Shown piece after piece: positions 38,237 through 47,878 of a stretch of 64,000 nt of DNA (within the stretch, counting starts at the first letter, position 1; the number at the start of each line of letters is the position of its first letter). The position numbers were made by a program, and so were the translations under genes. The stretch spans positions 5,229,738-5,293,737 of the forward strand of contig NZ_LR593886.1 in NCBI RefSeq assembly GCF_901538265.1, written 5' to 3'. Origin of the DNA: Gemmata massiliana (GTDB lineage Bacteria; Planctomycetota; Planctomycetia; Gemmatales; Gemmataceae). The notes under the pieces are model-generated. The model worked only from the letters and a program-made list of their open reading frames with translations, ran no database searches and was not told where the DNA came from.

Positions 38237-38309
38237 TGGGCGATACAGGATTTGAACCTGTGACTTCGTCCGTGTGAAGAACGCACTCTAGCCACTGAGT
38301 TAATCGCCC
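38237..38309 (-). tRNA. tRNA-Val (anticodon CAC)
   Basis: A 73-base cloverleaf on the minus strand. The acceptor GGGCGAT/ATCGCCC, D stem ACTC/GAGT, anticodon stem CGTTC/GGACG with loop TTCACAC, and T arm ACAGG-TTCAAAT-CCTGT all pair (one T-G). CAC at positions 34-36 reads GUG (valine). CCA is not encoded. It is the probable integration site of the island on its 3' side. Confidence 0.93.
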
Positions 38310-38383
38310 GGTTTACCCGCGGTCGCCCGCAGGTGTTGTGTTGTTGTAATAACGGAGCCCTGTCTCTCCGTCAAGGTTTGTGC

Positions 38384-38659
38384 TCAAAGCTTGGGTGGAA
38401 CGCTGGCCGAGGCAGGGGAATCATCGAACTTTGGAGTGCTCGACGAGGTCACGCGAGTCGGAGCCTTAATCGGATCGGGTTCGATCACGGCGCGCGGGGC
38501 ACTTGACTCGCTAACTTCGTCTTCGATCCCTTTGAGCCCCTTCTTCACTTCGACAACTGTTTTGCCGAGTGAACGCCCCACGTCGGGCAGCTTCCGCCCG
38601 AACAGGAGAACACCAAGAACCAAAAGGAGCAGGATTTCTGGACCACCGAGACCAAACAT
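38384..38659 (-). CDS. tatA: TatA/E-type twin-arginine translocase component
   Basis: 91 residues from ATG 38659. The N-terminal membrane helix GPEILLLLVLGVLLFGRKLP is followed by the FGRKLPDVGRSLGKTVVEVK amphipathic helix that defines TatA, then an acidic and Ser-rich tail. TatA oligomers form the channel for folded proteins with RR signals. No tatC is adjacent. TatA versus TatE cannot be separated by sequence. Confidence 0.9.
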   Translation of the reverse strand: MFGLGGPEILLLLVLGVLLFGRKLPDVGRSLGKTVVEVKKGLKGIEDEVSESSAPRAVIEPDPIKAPTRVTSSSTPKFDDSPASASVPPKL

Positions 38660-38895
38660 CGCAAATAGAGTTGTGGACACGACCTTCCTCCTCAGTTGAA
38701 TGGGGAATGTGATTGAAAATTGGGTTGTGGAGGAGGTTGAAGGTAACCCCACCGGTGTGTGGCCTGCAGGCTATTAGCAAGTATACCTCCCGAACCCCGG
38801 AGGGGGCAAGCGGGGCCGGGATTTTTCTAAGGTCTTTCAAAGGTCGTAGCCGCGGGGTGGTTCGTTGGTTACGACGGTGTGCAGGAGGAACCCGC

Positions 38896-39205
38896 CATGC
38901 CGCAAGTTGTGGATGGCTTGCTGTACTCGATCCTGGCTCAACGGCCCGACGCATGCAAGGCGCGGGGCAAGTTGTACCCGCTGCCGTCACTGCTGACCAT
39001 GACCGTCGCCGCCATCTTGTGCGGGTGCAAGGCGCTCACCGCCGTCGCGCGGCGGGGGCGTGACTACAACCACCTCCGCGGCCAGTTCGGGTTCACCAAA
39101 AGGCGCGGTGATCGCTACCGCTCCCCGTGTTTCGGTGAACTGTCCACCATCTACTCCGCCCTCGGCGCCGATGCCTTCGCGGGCGTGTTGCGGCGCTGGT
39201 TCTAG
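38896..39205 (+). pseudogene. ISAs1-like transposase, N-terminal fragment
   Basis: PQVVDGLLYSILAQRPDACK, YPLPSLLTMTVAAILCGCKA, LTAVARRGRDYN and FGFTKRRGDRYRSPCFGELS match the N-terminal helper domain of ISAs1/DDE_Tnp_1-associated transposases. A stop follows at 39205 and the catalytic part is absent. The next sequence is a FUSC-like gene lacking its front, suggesting an IS-mediated deletion. Confidence 0.7.
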
Positions 39206-39209
39206 GCCG

Positions 39210-40142
39210 ATGGGACCGGTGGCGTCGTGGCCCGCGCTCGTCGTCGGGGAGAACTTCGGGGACGACCTGAACCAATCGCTCGTGCGGCTGGTCGGCACGC
39301 TGCTAGGCGCGCGTGTCGGGGTCGCGTTCCTGATCACCCTCGGCGTCGACGTCTGGTCGGTCGTCGCCTGTGCGGTGGTCGCGGGACTGCTCGCGCGCTT
39401 GGTGAAGTTGGAGCAGCTCAGCCGGGTGACGCTCGCCGTGTGCATGGTCACGCTCCTCTTGCACCCCGACCAGGTCACGTCCTACGGGCTGTACCGACCC
39501 GCCAACACGCTGATCGGGGCCGGGATCGGGCTCGCGGTGAGCCTCTTCGTGTGGCCCGTTCGTGCCGAGGCCGCGGCCACTCGAGCGGTGATCAAGCTCC
39601 TCGGCCGACGTGCTGCTCGCGGCGGATGATCCGGAGGGCGCGGTCGAAGCTAAAGCGTCGGACGAGACGCTCCAGCAGTTGCCCAAGGTGTTCAAGGCGA
39701 TCCGGGACGCGCCGCGTGAGGGGCACGTGTTCCGCACGACCGCCACGGCCACGGCCGAGCGCGCGATCCTGGGCGGGCAAGTTGGGCTGGGAGCGATCGC
39801 GGTCGCAACGGGGTGCGGCCGGCTGAGGAAAACCCCGCGGGGAAGGCGTTCGTTGCCGCGGGCGCCGGACGGTTGGCCCAGCGCGCCCGGATGCTCGCCC
39901 ATCCACCGACCCCGGCCGCGCCCACCGCATCAACTCATGAGCCCTTGGACGATCTGCCTACGCCCCCGGCGGGCGCCGACCTGACCGCCACGGAAGAGGT
40001 GTTGATGGCCGGAATCATCGGCGAGCTGCGGGTAGTCGCGTCAGCGCTCGCGGTACTCGAACGTGTCACCCTGTCGGCGACGAAGCACGAGGTCGCCGAC
40101 CAGAAGGCCGCACATGAGGCGGCTCGGCGCGACGGCGTGTGA
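39210..40142 (+). pseudogene. FUSC/aromatic-acid-exporter-like protein, truncated and frameshifted
   Basis: The front is missing. The first frame (VGENFGDDLNQSLVRLVGTL, GVDVWSVVACAVVAGLLARL, YRPANTLIGAGIGLAVSLFV WPVRAEA) carries the FUSC/ArAE membrane part. Frame changes near 39600 (to VLLAADDPEGAVEAKASDET) and 39820 (to EENPAGKAFVAAGAGRLAQR) reach the stop at 40142. Such proteins are inner-membrane exporters; this copy is inactive at least through loss of its N-terminus. Confidence 0.65.
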
Positions 40143-40512
40143 CCGTAGATACCTCGGGGACGAGCGCGGTGATATTTACGTCAAGACATCTGGTGATCCG
40201 TACTTGTGGGCATTTCGTCCACAACTGGAGCCGGTCCGCAACCGTCAATTTTTGTTGATGGTTCAAAGGGTGTTACAGACCGTAACTCCCTTCATTTCCA
40301 AGGGTTTCGTGGTTCGCCAGATTTGGTGCGTGCCGATCTTCGACACGCACGGTTGCTCGCGAAGTGAAGTCAACTGGCTTGCCCCTTGTACCCGGCTGTC
40401 GAACTGGGGCCGAGCGGCGCGCCATTCCTCTCGGCCCGCTGTCTCACTCAGCCGATGGAGACACCGCCAAGGAAGGCTGGGTCGAAAAGTCGCTGACCGG
40501 TGTCACATCACG
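40143..40512. other. intergenic stretch without a supported gene
   Basis: Open frames are short, Arg/Ser-rich and lack ribosome sites. No RNA gene or repeat noted. Confidence 0.4.
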
Positions 40513-43500
40513 TTACCAAACCGTGTTCCCCTTGTCCTCGCGACTCGGCTCGCCCGTCGCTCCATGCCCCGTATAGGGATCTCCGGGCACGGGCGGCAGG
40601 AATCTCTCCGTACGCGCTTCGTCGGAAGATAAGGCGAACCGTCTCCGCGGCAGCAGAGCCAGGGCGACATCCGCCGGGCCGAACTTCGGACGGGCGGGCC
40701 GGTCCGGCGCGCCGAGCACGGGATCTTGGTGGGTGGCCCAAACGCTCACCCACTCTGCCCACGTCAGTTCAACCCGGCCGAACATTAACCGCCGGGCTTC
40801 CAGCTTCGGACCGGTGACCAGCCGCCGGCCTGCCGGGGTGAGCGGCCGCAACTCGGCCCCGGGATCGAACAGGTCGTAGAGCACCGGGGGGGACGATTCG
40901 CGCGCCCCGTACCACACCAGCAGGCCGTTTGGGGCCACGTCGAAGTGAGCCGTCGGCGGGAGCACGTCCCGCACCTGTTCGCGGATCAGATCGACCCCGG
41001 CCCGGCGGTGCAGGTAGATCAGGGTGTTCTCGAGTTCGCGGCCCGGGCCGGGCCCGATATCGGCCAGGAATCCGGCTTCGACCCACCCGGCGACTAGCCA
41101 ACCGGACCGATCCTCCCACTCGAACCAGGCGGGTTCGAGCGCGCCCTCGGCGGTCAATTCGAGCCGGATGCGGTTCGTACTCAGGTGAACTTCCCCGACC
41201 CTTAGTACCGGGCCGCCCCACCCCACGCTTCCGGGGCCGGGATTGAGAACCGCGATCAGTTCACGTGTGACGAACCGGCGGACCGCTTCCTCCAACTCCC
41301 GGAGGGCCTGGCGGTGCGTCCGGGCGTCTCGCCAGTTGTCCGTCCGGGTGGCTTCTTGTTCGGCGCCCCGGAGCCGGGAATAGAGCCGCGGCAGAGTCCC
41401 AGAGTGGAACCCGAGATGCACTAGTCCCTTCACCGTTTCCCCGTGCGGTCCGACCGCGGCCGCCCTCAGCGCCACGGGCCGGTTCGCGCAGAACAGGCGC
41501 CAGTTCTCCCGCATCTCCCAGACCAAGTAGGTGAGCGCGTCCGGGAGCAGCCACAGGGTGCCCATTACCAGTAGGAACGCCAGTGCCTCACCGAGGTACG
41601 GGGCGAGCGGCGCGACCAGCGGCGACCCGTACCCGAGGGGGGACCCCGGGTTCCGCACCAGGATCTGGGGCGACAGCAACAGGAGCGGGTAGACGAACTT
41701 CGCACACAGCAGCGTGAGCGGGAGCTTCAGCGGGTTGATCATGGGCTCGATCAGGACGACCGTGTAGAACCGCACCAGGAACGCGAACGGCATCCAGACC
41801 AGCCCGGCGAGCACCCGCACGGTAACCGAGAACGCCCCCCCGCGCCCGCGGAGCCGGAGCCAGTCTTCGGCGCGGGCGAGCGCCCACTCGAGGGCGTACA
41901 GCAGATCTCGGAATAGGTCGTTCACCCACTCCAGAATGGCAGGGACGGACGCGAGCAGTTCCAGAACCTCGCGGGCGGCCGCCAGCAGCAGTTGTTCGAC
42001 CGCCCGCCCCGGCCGACTGTTCACCGCGAACACAGCGGCCGCGAACGTGACACCCCGGGCCGCCCACCCGCCGTCCCACAACTGCTGACGGAACACGACC
42101 CAGAAGGCCCCACTGAGGGCCAGCGGCTTGAGCCCGAGGTTCAGCAGGGTTTGCACCCCGGCGCTGGCGACGAGCGCCCGCGCCCACGGGGTGTTCCACA
42201 CGCGCACCGGCAGATCCCAGCACACGAACCGGACGCCCCGGTACCCCGCTCGCAGGGTCGATGATGCGGCTGCCCGGACCGCGGCCGAGCGGACGGCCGC
42301 CAAGAAGAACGCCCCCAGCAGCACCCACCCGAGGTGGAACCACCACTCCGCGTTCCACCCGCCGAAGAACGACGGCTCGGGCTCCCCGCCCGCGTGCGCC
42401 CCGGCCGCGCGCCGGTCGAACACGAGCATCCAAACGAATTCGGCCAATAGGAAGGCCCCGAGGAACGGGACCGCGACGTTCGTGACCGCCCAGCGCCCGG
42501 ACCGGGTGCCGAACGCGATCGCCGTCGCTCCTTCCAGTAGCCGGGTGTAGGATTCGCCCCGCCGGTACACCCCGTCCATTTGGGCGGCCAGGCGCTTGTC
42601 CAGCCGCAGCAAGGGGTCGGCGCCCAGGTACTCGGGCGCGCCGCTCAGGTCCGGGAGCTTCATCTGCCCGCGCGCGAGCGCGTCCCGGACGTCGGCGAAC
42701 CGGAGGAACCCGGCCGACGAGATGCGGTCGAGCAGCTCTTCGACCGCCTTCTCGAGGGCCGCCCGTTCGGGCAGCGCCGCGGGCTGCAGCCCGGCGTCGT
42801 GGAGCGCATCGGTCAGGACCGGGCGGAACCGCTGCCGGAGCCGGGCCTCGGCGCGGTCGAGGGCCCCGCGCAACAGGGCCGCGAGGGCCTGACGGTCCGC
42901 GTCGCTGAGCCGGGCCGCGGTCAGCCGGTGGGTGGCCTTGCGGAGCTGCGCCGGGACGCGGACGAACCGCTCGCTGTCCAGGGGCCGGCGGACCGGGCGC
43001 TTCCCCGCGGACATCAGCCACTCGGCCGCGTCCAGAGCGTAGATCACGTCCTCGTGGTCGTGGCAGGCCCGCTGCAGGTCATACAGGATCGCGGCCTCGA
43101 CCGGCCGGGTGCCCTGGTCGGCCTTGTCGAGGAGGGTGGGCAGCACCCGGCGCCAGCTCTCGGCCTCGGTGTCGGTCGGCTCGAGAACCCGGCGGAGGCG
43201 CGCGACTAGGGCGTGGATGTCCGCGCGCGCGGCCTCTTGTGCCAGGACCGTCAGGGCCACCGGGGCGACCCGGGCGGCGCGGGTGTGAAGGATCGCCGCC
43301 GCGACCGTGTCGCCGCCCGCGCCGGCGCGCCGGGCCTGCCGCGTGAGTTTGTGGTAGAAATCGTGGGACTCGTCCGACTGGTCGTCGGTCCTCGGGGCCG
43401 GGTCTGGGGCGCCCGGCGGGCGGGTCCGGTGGAACAGCCCGAGCCCGTCCACGTCCCCGGCCAGGGCCGCCGCGACCGGGGCCGCCGACAGCCCCGGGAA

Positions 43501-44037
43501 GCACACCGGGATCAGGGCCGGGTTGAAGAACCGGAGCTCCAAGAAGCGCGCCGCGAACTCGAAGTACGCGGCCCGGTCGTCGGCGGTCGGTGCGAGCTGC
43601 CCGTCTTGTTGGAGGACGTTTCGGACCTCCTCGAATTCGGCCGGCCCGATCGCCTCGATCCGCTCCCGGAGCCCGGCCGGGGTGAGCCCCTCCAGGCGCA
43701 GCCCGAGTTCCCGGTGGACGGACGCGTGAAACAGGAGCCGCCAGTACCGACCGAGCAGGTCGTCGCGGCTCCCGGAGAGCTCTTCAGGGGACGGGCGCTC
43801 GAGCAGGAGGACGTGCTGGGGCAGCGAGTGGTCCGAGGGGAGGTAGAGTTCCTCCGGATCGGCGTGCTTGAACAGCGTGAACCGGTCGACCACGAAGCAG
43901 TGGCTGTGGGGCACGCGCCAGACCGCCCAGGTGAGCCCGGTCACCTGTTGGACGACCCGGGCGAGGACGGGTTGGTCGACGAGGACGGTGGCCGGGTCGA
44001 GGTCGCGCAGGATCCGGCCGAGTTCTTCAAATCTCAT
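40513..44037 (-). CDS. large membrane protein of unknown function (1,174 aa)
   Basis: ATG 44037 is chosen because upstream in-frame sequence is Pro/Arg-rich. Residues 1-480 are soluble and helical (RFEELGRILRDLDPATVLVD; DHSLPQHVLLLERPSPEELS). A first hydrophobic group lies around residues 530-620 (AVTNVAVPFLGAFLLAEFVW; WWFHLGWVLLGAFFLAAVRS), with more at 660-700, 770-800 and 850-890 (LLVMGTLWLLPDALTYLVWE). The C-terminal 250 residues are soluble with beta pattern. No known domain recognised. A 3.5-kb intact frame here contrasts with the broken genes around it. Confidence 0.7.
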   Translation of the reverse strand: MRFEELGRILRDLDPATVLVDQPVLARVVQQVTGLTWAVWRVPHSHCFVVDRFTLFKHADPEELYLPSDHSLPQHVLLLERPSPEELSGSRDDLLGRYWRLLFHASVHRELGLRLEGLTPAGLRERIEAIGPAEFEEVRNVLQQDGQLAPTADDRAAYFEFAARFLELRFFNPALIPVCFPGLSAAPVAAALAGDVDGLGLFHRTRPPGAPDPAPRTDDQSDESHDFYHKLTRQARRAGAGGDTVAAAILHTRAARVAPVALTVLAQEAARADIHALVARLRRVLEPTDTEAESWRRVLPTLLDKADQGTRPVEAAILYDLQRACHDHEDVIYALDAAEWLMSAGKRPVRRPLDSERFVRVPAQLRKATHRLTAARLSDADRQALAALLRGALDRAEARLRQRFRPVLTDALHDAGLQPAALPERAALEKAVEELLDRISSAGFLRFADVRDALARGQMKLPDLSGAPEYLGADPLLRLDKRLAAQMDGVYRRGESYTRLLEGATAIAFGTRSGRWAVTNVAVPFLGAFLLAEFVWMLVFDRRAAGAHAGGEPEPSFFGGWNAEWWFHLGWVLLGAFFLAAVRSAAVRAAASSTLRAGYRGVRFVCWDLPVRVWNTPWARALVASAGVQTLLNLGLKPLALSGAFWVVFRQQLWDGGWAARGVTFAAAVFAVNSRPGRAVEQLLLAAAREVLELLASVPAILEWVNDLFRDLLYALEWALARAEDWLRLRGRGGAFSVTVRVLAGLVWMPFAFLVRFYTVVLIEPMINPLKLPLTLLCAKFVYPLLLLSPQILVRNPGSPLGYGSPLVAPLAPYLGEALAFLLVMGTLWLLPDALTYLVWEMRENWRLFCANRPVALRAAAVGPHGETVKGLVHLGFHSGTLPRLYSRLRGAEQEATRTDNWRDARTHRQALRELEEAVRRFVTRELIAVLNPGPGSVGWGGPVLRVGEVHLSTNRIRLELTAEGALEPAWFEWEDRSGWLVAGWVEAGFLADIGPGPGRELENTLIYLHRRAGVDLIREQVRDVLPPTAHFDVAPNGLLVWYGARESSPPVLYDLFDPGAELRPLTPAGRRLVTGPKLEARRLMFGRVELTWAEWVSVWATHQDPVLGAPDRPARPKFGPADVALALLPRRRFALSSDEARTERFLPPVPGDPYTGHGATGEPSREDKGNTVW

Positions 44038-44906
44038 CGCCGGGTTCTCCTGTGTGGTTCGGGGCCGGTCCGCGTAACCTGTCGCGGCACCCGGCTCACC
44101 GAGAACCGAACGGCACGGGACGTAACGGGCAGATCGGGCCGGATATTCGGCCCGGGGAGAGGGTCTAATGGTGCCGCCCGTGATGGGGCATCCCGCGCCC
44201 GAACGTGGGTCGAGAACGTCCATCATAGGTAAGCGAGCAGTTTTGGGTGAGGTGGCAGGGGCAGGCAAATGGTTCGTGACCAACTCAGTACTCTGTACCG
44301 CGTTATCCAGTCATAAAAACTTCTAGCCAACACGACCTGGCTGGAACTCGCTCACGGGAGTGGTCAAGGCTTTTTGAGCTGTTGTGATCACGTCTCGGGA
44401 CTGGAATAGCGACAATCGATCTTTGTAAATTCGCTTGGCGCAACGCGCCAAGAAAATGCCAGTTCATCGCGGCTGCGCTGGATTCGTGAACTCGTTGATG
44501 ACCCAGTAGAACGTGCGGTCGCGACCAGTTTTGCCCCTTCACACAATGGTCTCTGCGCACGGCGAGTAACTCAAACACATTCGCCGAATCTCGTCACCGC
44601 CATTGCGCTTCGGTCATCGGTCACTCCTCGGAACCGCTCCCAGCATGACCGATCCGGCGCCGGGTGCAATCCCGTTGGCCGCAAGTCGCTCGCGCAGCCC
44701 TTAACCTACCTTCCGCTACTGTGTCTAAGCCCGACTGTTCCCCGCGGGGGCGCTCCCGGCCCGGAGGCCGGAAGGATCCGTGAGCTACAAATACGCCAAA
44801 TTGTCAGACGAATGGAGATCAAATGGTATGGAGACGGGTTGCTTGAAACGTGAAGGTGCCGGAGTCGATACGAAGTGCGCTACGTGGCCGAACCAAGCGC
44901 GGCACC
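44038..44906. other. intergenic stretch without a supported gene
   Basis: Short frames only; none looks like protein. The minus-strand frame at 44303-44578 has a few IS-like words but no recognisable motif, and could be an old transposase remnant. Confidence 0.35.
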
Positions 44907-44919
44907 GAATGGCACTTCC

Positions 44920-45190
44920 CTAAGCCCCAAGTCCGCGTCGTAATCGTGCCCGTGCTTGCTCCCTGGGTATCGTGAGCAAGGCGCCGTGCTTGGGTCTGCG
45001 CTTGCGTGCCCGTGGCTCTACTCGGTTCGGGCGAGCACCGACCCGCTGGCACCCGACCATCGCTAATAGACCGCGAAGCCGATCCGTCGCCCGAAACGGT
45101 GAGCACGCACGCCACGCCACGAATGCCCACATCGCCTGCACCGCACCGGCGAAGCTCAACTCCCGCGGCGCACACCGCGCGTCCACGGCC
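44920..45190 (-). pseudogene. IS4-family transposase, C-terminal fragment
   Basis: DARCAPRELSFAGAVQAMWA, RVGARPNRVEPRARKRRPKH and LLTIPREQARARL are the classic tail of IS4-type transposases (PREISFK...; RPxRxEPRxxKRRPK). The segment ends at the stop at 44920 and begins abruptly at about 45190 where IS66 sequence starts on the other strand. It is probably the missing end of the fragment at 47.9-48.4 kb. Confidence 0.75.
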
Positions 45191-45197
45191 GCATCAG

Positions 45198-46373
45198 CCA
45201 ACATCCCAAGCGAACTCGTCCCGAACGGCCCCCGGACAGCGTCATCGAGTTGAAGGCCGACACGTGCGACCGATGCTCGCACCCGCTCGCCGGGGACGAT
45301 CCCGAGCCGCTCCGGCACCAAGTCGTTGAGATCCCGCCAGTTCGCCCGCAGGTGACCGAGTACCGCCGCCATCGGCGGACCTGCCCGCGGTGCAGTCGAG
45401 CCAACTGCCCGGCTCTCGTGGAGGGTATGGACCCCGAGTGCAAGCGGTGTGCGCCTTACTGGCCGGGGCGTCCCGGGTCGGCAAGCGGGGCATCGCCCGC
45501 CTCTGTCGCGACCTGTTCGGGGTGCCGATTAGCCCGGCCCCCGTATGCGACCTCCAGGCGAAGACAGCGGGCGCCCTGGAACCGGTCGCCCGAGAGGCCC
45601 ACCGCCATGTCGCCGGGAGACCGGCGAATGTGGACGAGACCGGGTGGCGTGAGGGGCGCAAGCGGGGTTGGCGGTGGGTGGCAGTGACCGCCCGCGTGAC
45701 TGTGTTCCTGGTTCGCTTGTCCCGCGCCCGGAAGGTGTTGGGCGAACTGATCACGGGGCCGCTCGGGGTGCTGACCACCGACCGGTATTCGGCCTACGAC
45801 CACCTACCAGCGAGCCGGCGGCAGGTCTGCTGGGCGCACCTCCGCCGTGACTTCCAGGCCATGATCGACCGGCGGAACGACGGGGCGGTGATCGGTGAAG
45901 ACTTGTTGACCTACGCCGACATCTTGCTCGGTCAGTGGAAGCGAGTGCGCGACGGGGCGCTGACTCGTCGCGGTTTTCGACAGTCCTACCTCGGGTGGAT
46001 TCGGACCGGGATGAAAGGGTTCTTCGAGCGCGGAATCAAGTGCGGGTGCTCGACCACGGCCGGGGTGTGCCGCGAGTTGCTGGCCGTCGAGCCGGCCCTG
46101 TACACGTTCGCCGCAGTCGAGGGAGTCGAACCGACGAACGACGCGGCCGAGCGGGCGCTCCGCCACGCCGTCTGTTGGCGGAAGACCAGCTATGGGACCG
46201 ACTCGCCTTCCGGCAGCCGGTTCGTCGAGCGGGTGCTCACCGTGATGGCGTCTTGCCGTCAGCAGGCCCGCGACGTTCTGGAATTCTTGACGGCCTGTTG
46301 CCGCGCCGCGAGGGACGGCACCGGGGCACCGTCGTTGCATCCGGACCCTGCCGTCCGCGCAGTGGCTGAGTAG
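45198..46373 (+). pseudogene. IS66-family transposase, 5'-truncated and frameshifted
   Basis: The first frame shows RTRPERPPDSVIEL and the zinc finger CDRCSHPLAGDDPEPLRHQV with CPRCSR. A change near 45420 leads to YGPRVQAVCALLAGASRVGK. The DDE domain then follows: NVDETGWREG, VLTTDRYSAYDHLPASRRQV, CWAHLRRDFQAM, and the final EPTNDAAERALRHAVCWRKT. The C-terminus is complete at 46373. The N-terminal coiled coil is lost at the junction with the IS4 fragment. Confidence 0.85.
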
Positions 46374-46390
46374 GAAGCGGAGGGGCACTC

Positions 46391-46656
46391 GTGACGACCG
46401 GGACAGAAATCCGGGCCAAGTATGAGCTGATCAAGCCCACGTGCCCGCCGGCCTCCACCGCCTCTGGGCAGCGGCTGAAGCGGCGACCATTGGGCGAGGA
46501 GGGGCCAAGCTGGTCTCGGCGGCCACGGGCATCAGCCCCGCGCGCATCGCGGCCGGTATGGGGGTGCTGCGGGGCCGGGCGCCTCACCGGCGTGCCTCCA
46601 CCGGACGGAAGCGCGAGGGCCAGTTCTGGGAGGACCGCAGGGCGTGCGCACTATGA
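46391..46656 (+). pseudogene. ISAzo13-family transposase, N-terminal fragment
   Basis: TEIRAKYELIKP then, after a one-base frame change, GLHRLWAAAEAATIGRGGAK and SAATGISPARIAAGMGVL match the HTH start of ISAzo13 transposases (RRLWAATEA..LGxGG). The sequence is cut where the left inverted repeat of the ISAs1 element begins (46632). No continuation is found after the ISAs1 right end. Confidence 0.65.
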
Positions 46657-47848
46657 ACGGCTGACGGTGTAGGGTTTTATGTCTACACCGAGGGCATCTG
46701 GAGGATATCCAATGCCCCTCGCGCTGACCACGGTGTTTGCGGACCTGCCCGACCCACGGATCGAGACTGCCAACAAGTTGCACCCGCTGACGGACATCCT
46801 GGTGATCGCGACGTGCGCGGTGATCGCTGGGGCCGACGGGTGGGAGGAGATCGCCGAGTACGGACAGAGCAAGGAGGACTTCTTTCGACGGTTCCTCGAA
46901 CTGCCCAACGGGGTGCCGAGCCACGATACATTCGAGCGCGTGTTCGCCAAACTCGATCCCGATGCGTTCGCCGACCGGTTCGGGCGCGGGATGCGCGCGT
47001 TGTGCGAATCGACGGGGTTGGTCCACATCGCGGTCGACGGGAAGAGCGCACGGCGTTCGGCCCAAGGCACGTTCACCGGGTGCCTGCACTTGGTCAGCGC
47101 ATGGGCCACCGAGAGCCGCCTGATCCTGGGCCAGCGGTCGGTGCCCGAGGGCGGGCACGAGATCACCACGGTGCCCGACCTGTTGGCCGCGCTGAACCTG
47201 AACGGCGCGGTGGTGACGCTGGACGCGGCCGGGTGTCAGAAGGCCACGGTCGAGCAGATCCGCCAGCAGGGTGGGGACTATGTGGTGTGCGTGAAGGGGA
47301 ACCAGAAGGGGCTGCACGACGCCGTGGCCGACGTGTTCGACCGCGCCGGGGGCGCGGAGCTCGCGGGGTGCGACATGGCGGGCGAGGCGGGGGTGGGGGA
47401 CGGGCGCGAGGAAGAGCGGTACGTGACTGTGGTCCAAGACCCCGAGGGCTTGCCGGGCGGGTGGACCGATGTCGGCGCGGTCGCACTGGTGTGTCGGGAG
47501 CGCCGGGCCAAAGGCCAGAAGAGCGAAGGCACGGGGCACTACTACATCACCAGCTTGCGCGTGCGCGCGGCGGTGTTGGCGGGTTACATCCGGAACCATT
47601 GGGGCATCGAGAATGGGCTGCATTGGGTGTTGGACGTGGCGTTCCGGGAGGACGATAGCCGCGCCCGCACCGGACACGCGGCAGCGAATCTGGGGATGCT
47701 CCGGCGCGTGGCCGTGTCCCTGTTGACGCGCACCAAGGTCAAAGGCAGTATCAAAACCCGGCGCATGAAGGCCGGGTGGGATGACAACTACCTACTGCAA
47801 GTTATCCAAGGAATTACAGCCTAATAAAGTGCGCACGCCCTGCGGTCC
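46632..47848 (+). mobile_element. ISAs1-family insertion sequence, apparently complete
   Basis: A perfect 21-bp inverted repeat (46632-46652, core AGGGCGTGCGCACT, and 47828-47848) flanks one intact transposase gene, giving an element of 1,217 bp. No clear target duplication is seen. An alternative end at the CAGGG inside the repeat would shorten the element by six bases per side. It disrupts the ISAzo13 remnant. Confidence 0.85.
46712..47824 (+). CDS. ISAs1-family transposase (intact)
   Basis: 370 residues; GGAGG at 46700-46704 fixes ATG 46712. The helper domain FADLPDPRIETANKLHPLTD, EYGQSKEDFFRRFLELPNGV, PSHDTFERVFAKLDP is followed by the DDE core: first Asp in HIAVDGKSARRS, second in VVTLDAAGCQKATVEQIRQQ, and Glu in IRNHWGIENGLHWVLDVAFR with the typical REDDSRARTG tail. 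Full length for the family and likely active. It may mobilise the related truncated copies at 20.5 and 38.9 kb. Confidence 0.95.
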   Translation: MPLALTTVFADLPDPRIETANKLHPLTDILVIATCAVIAGADGWEEIAEYGQSKEDFFRRFLELPNGVPSHDTFERVFAKLDPDAFADRFGRGMRALCESTGLVHIAVDGKSARRSAQGTFTGCLHLVSAWATESRLILGQRSVPEGGHEITTVPDLLAALNLNGAVVTLDAAGCQKATVEQIRQQGGDYVVCVKGNQKGLHDAVADVFDRAGGAELAGCDMAGEAGVGDGREEERYVTVVQDPEGLPGGWTDVGAVALVCRERRAKGQKSEGTGHYYITSLRVRAAVLAGYIRNHWGIENGLHWVLDVAFREDDSRARTGHAAANLGMLRRVAVSLLTRTKVKGSIKTRRMKAGWDDNYLLQVIQGITA

Positions 47849-47878
47849 ATCCAGTCCGGCCGTTGCTGCTTGGACCCG

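Larger units (their letters stand above)
30920..38309 (-). mobile_element. candidate phage-satellite (PICI-like) island at tRNA-Val
   Basis: A single-strand gene run abuts a tRNA-Val. Reading away from the tRNA: tyrosine integrase, HTH-like protein, small protein, DUF1580 protein, Prim-Pol/ATPase, large palindrome, terminase small subunit, Dam-type methylase. No large terminase, portal, capsid, tail, lysis or conjugation gene occurs. Integrase beside a tRNA, own primase, an origin-like repeat and an isolated small terminase define the known satellite layout. The right boundary is the tRNA; the left boundary is set at the methylase stop because no attachment repeat was found. Confidence 0.55.

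Noticed and set aside
30920-38309. Complete prophage
   Set aside because: No portal, capsid, tail, lysis or large terminase gene was found anywhere in the window.
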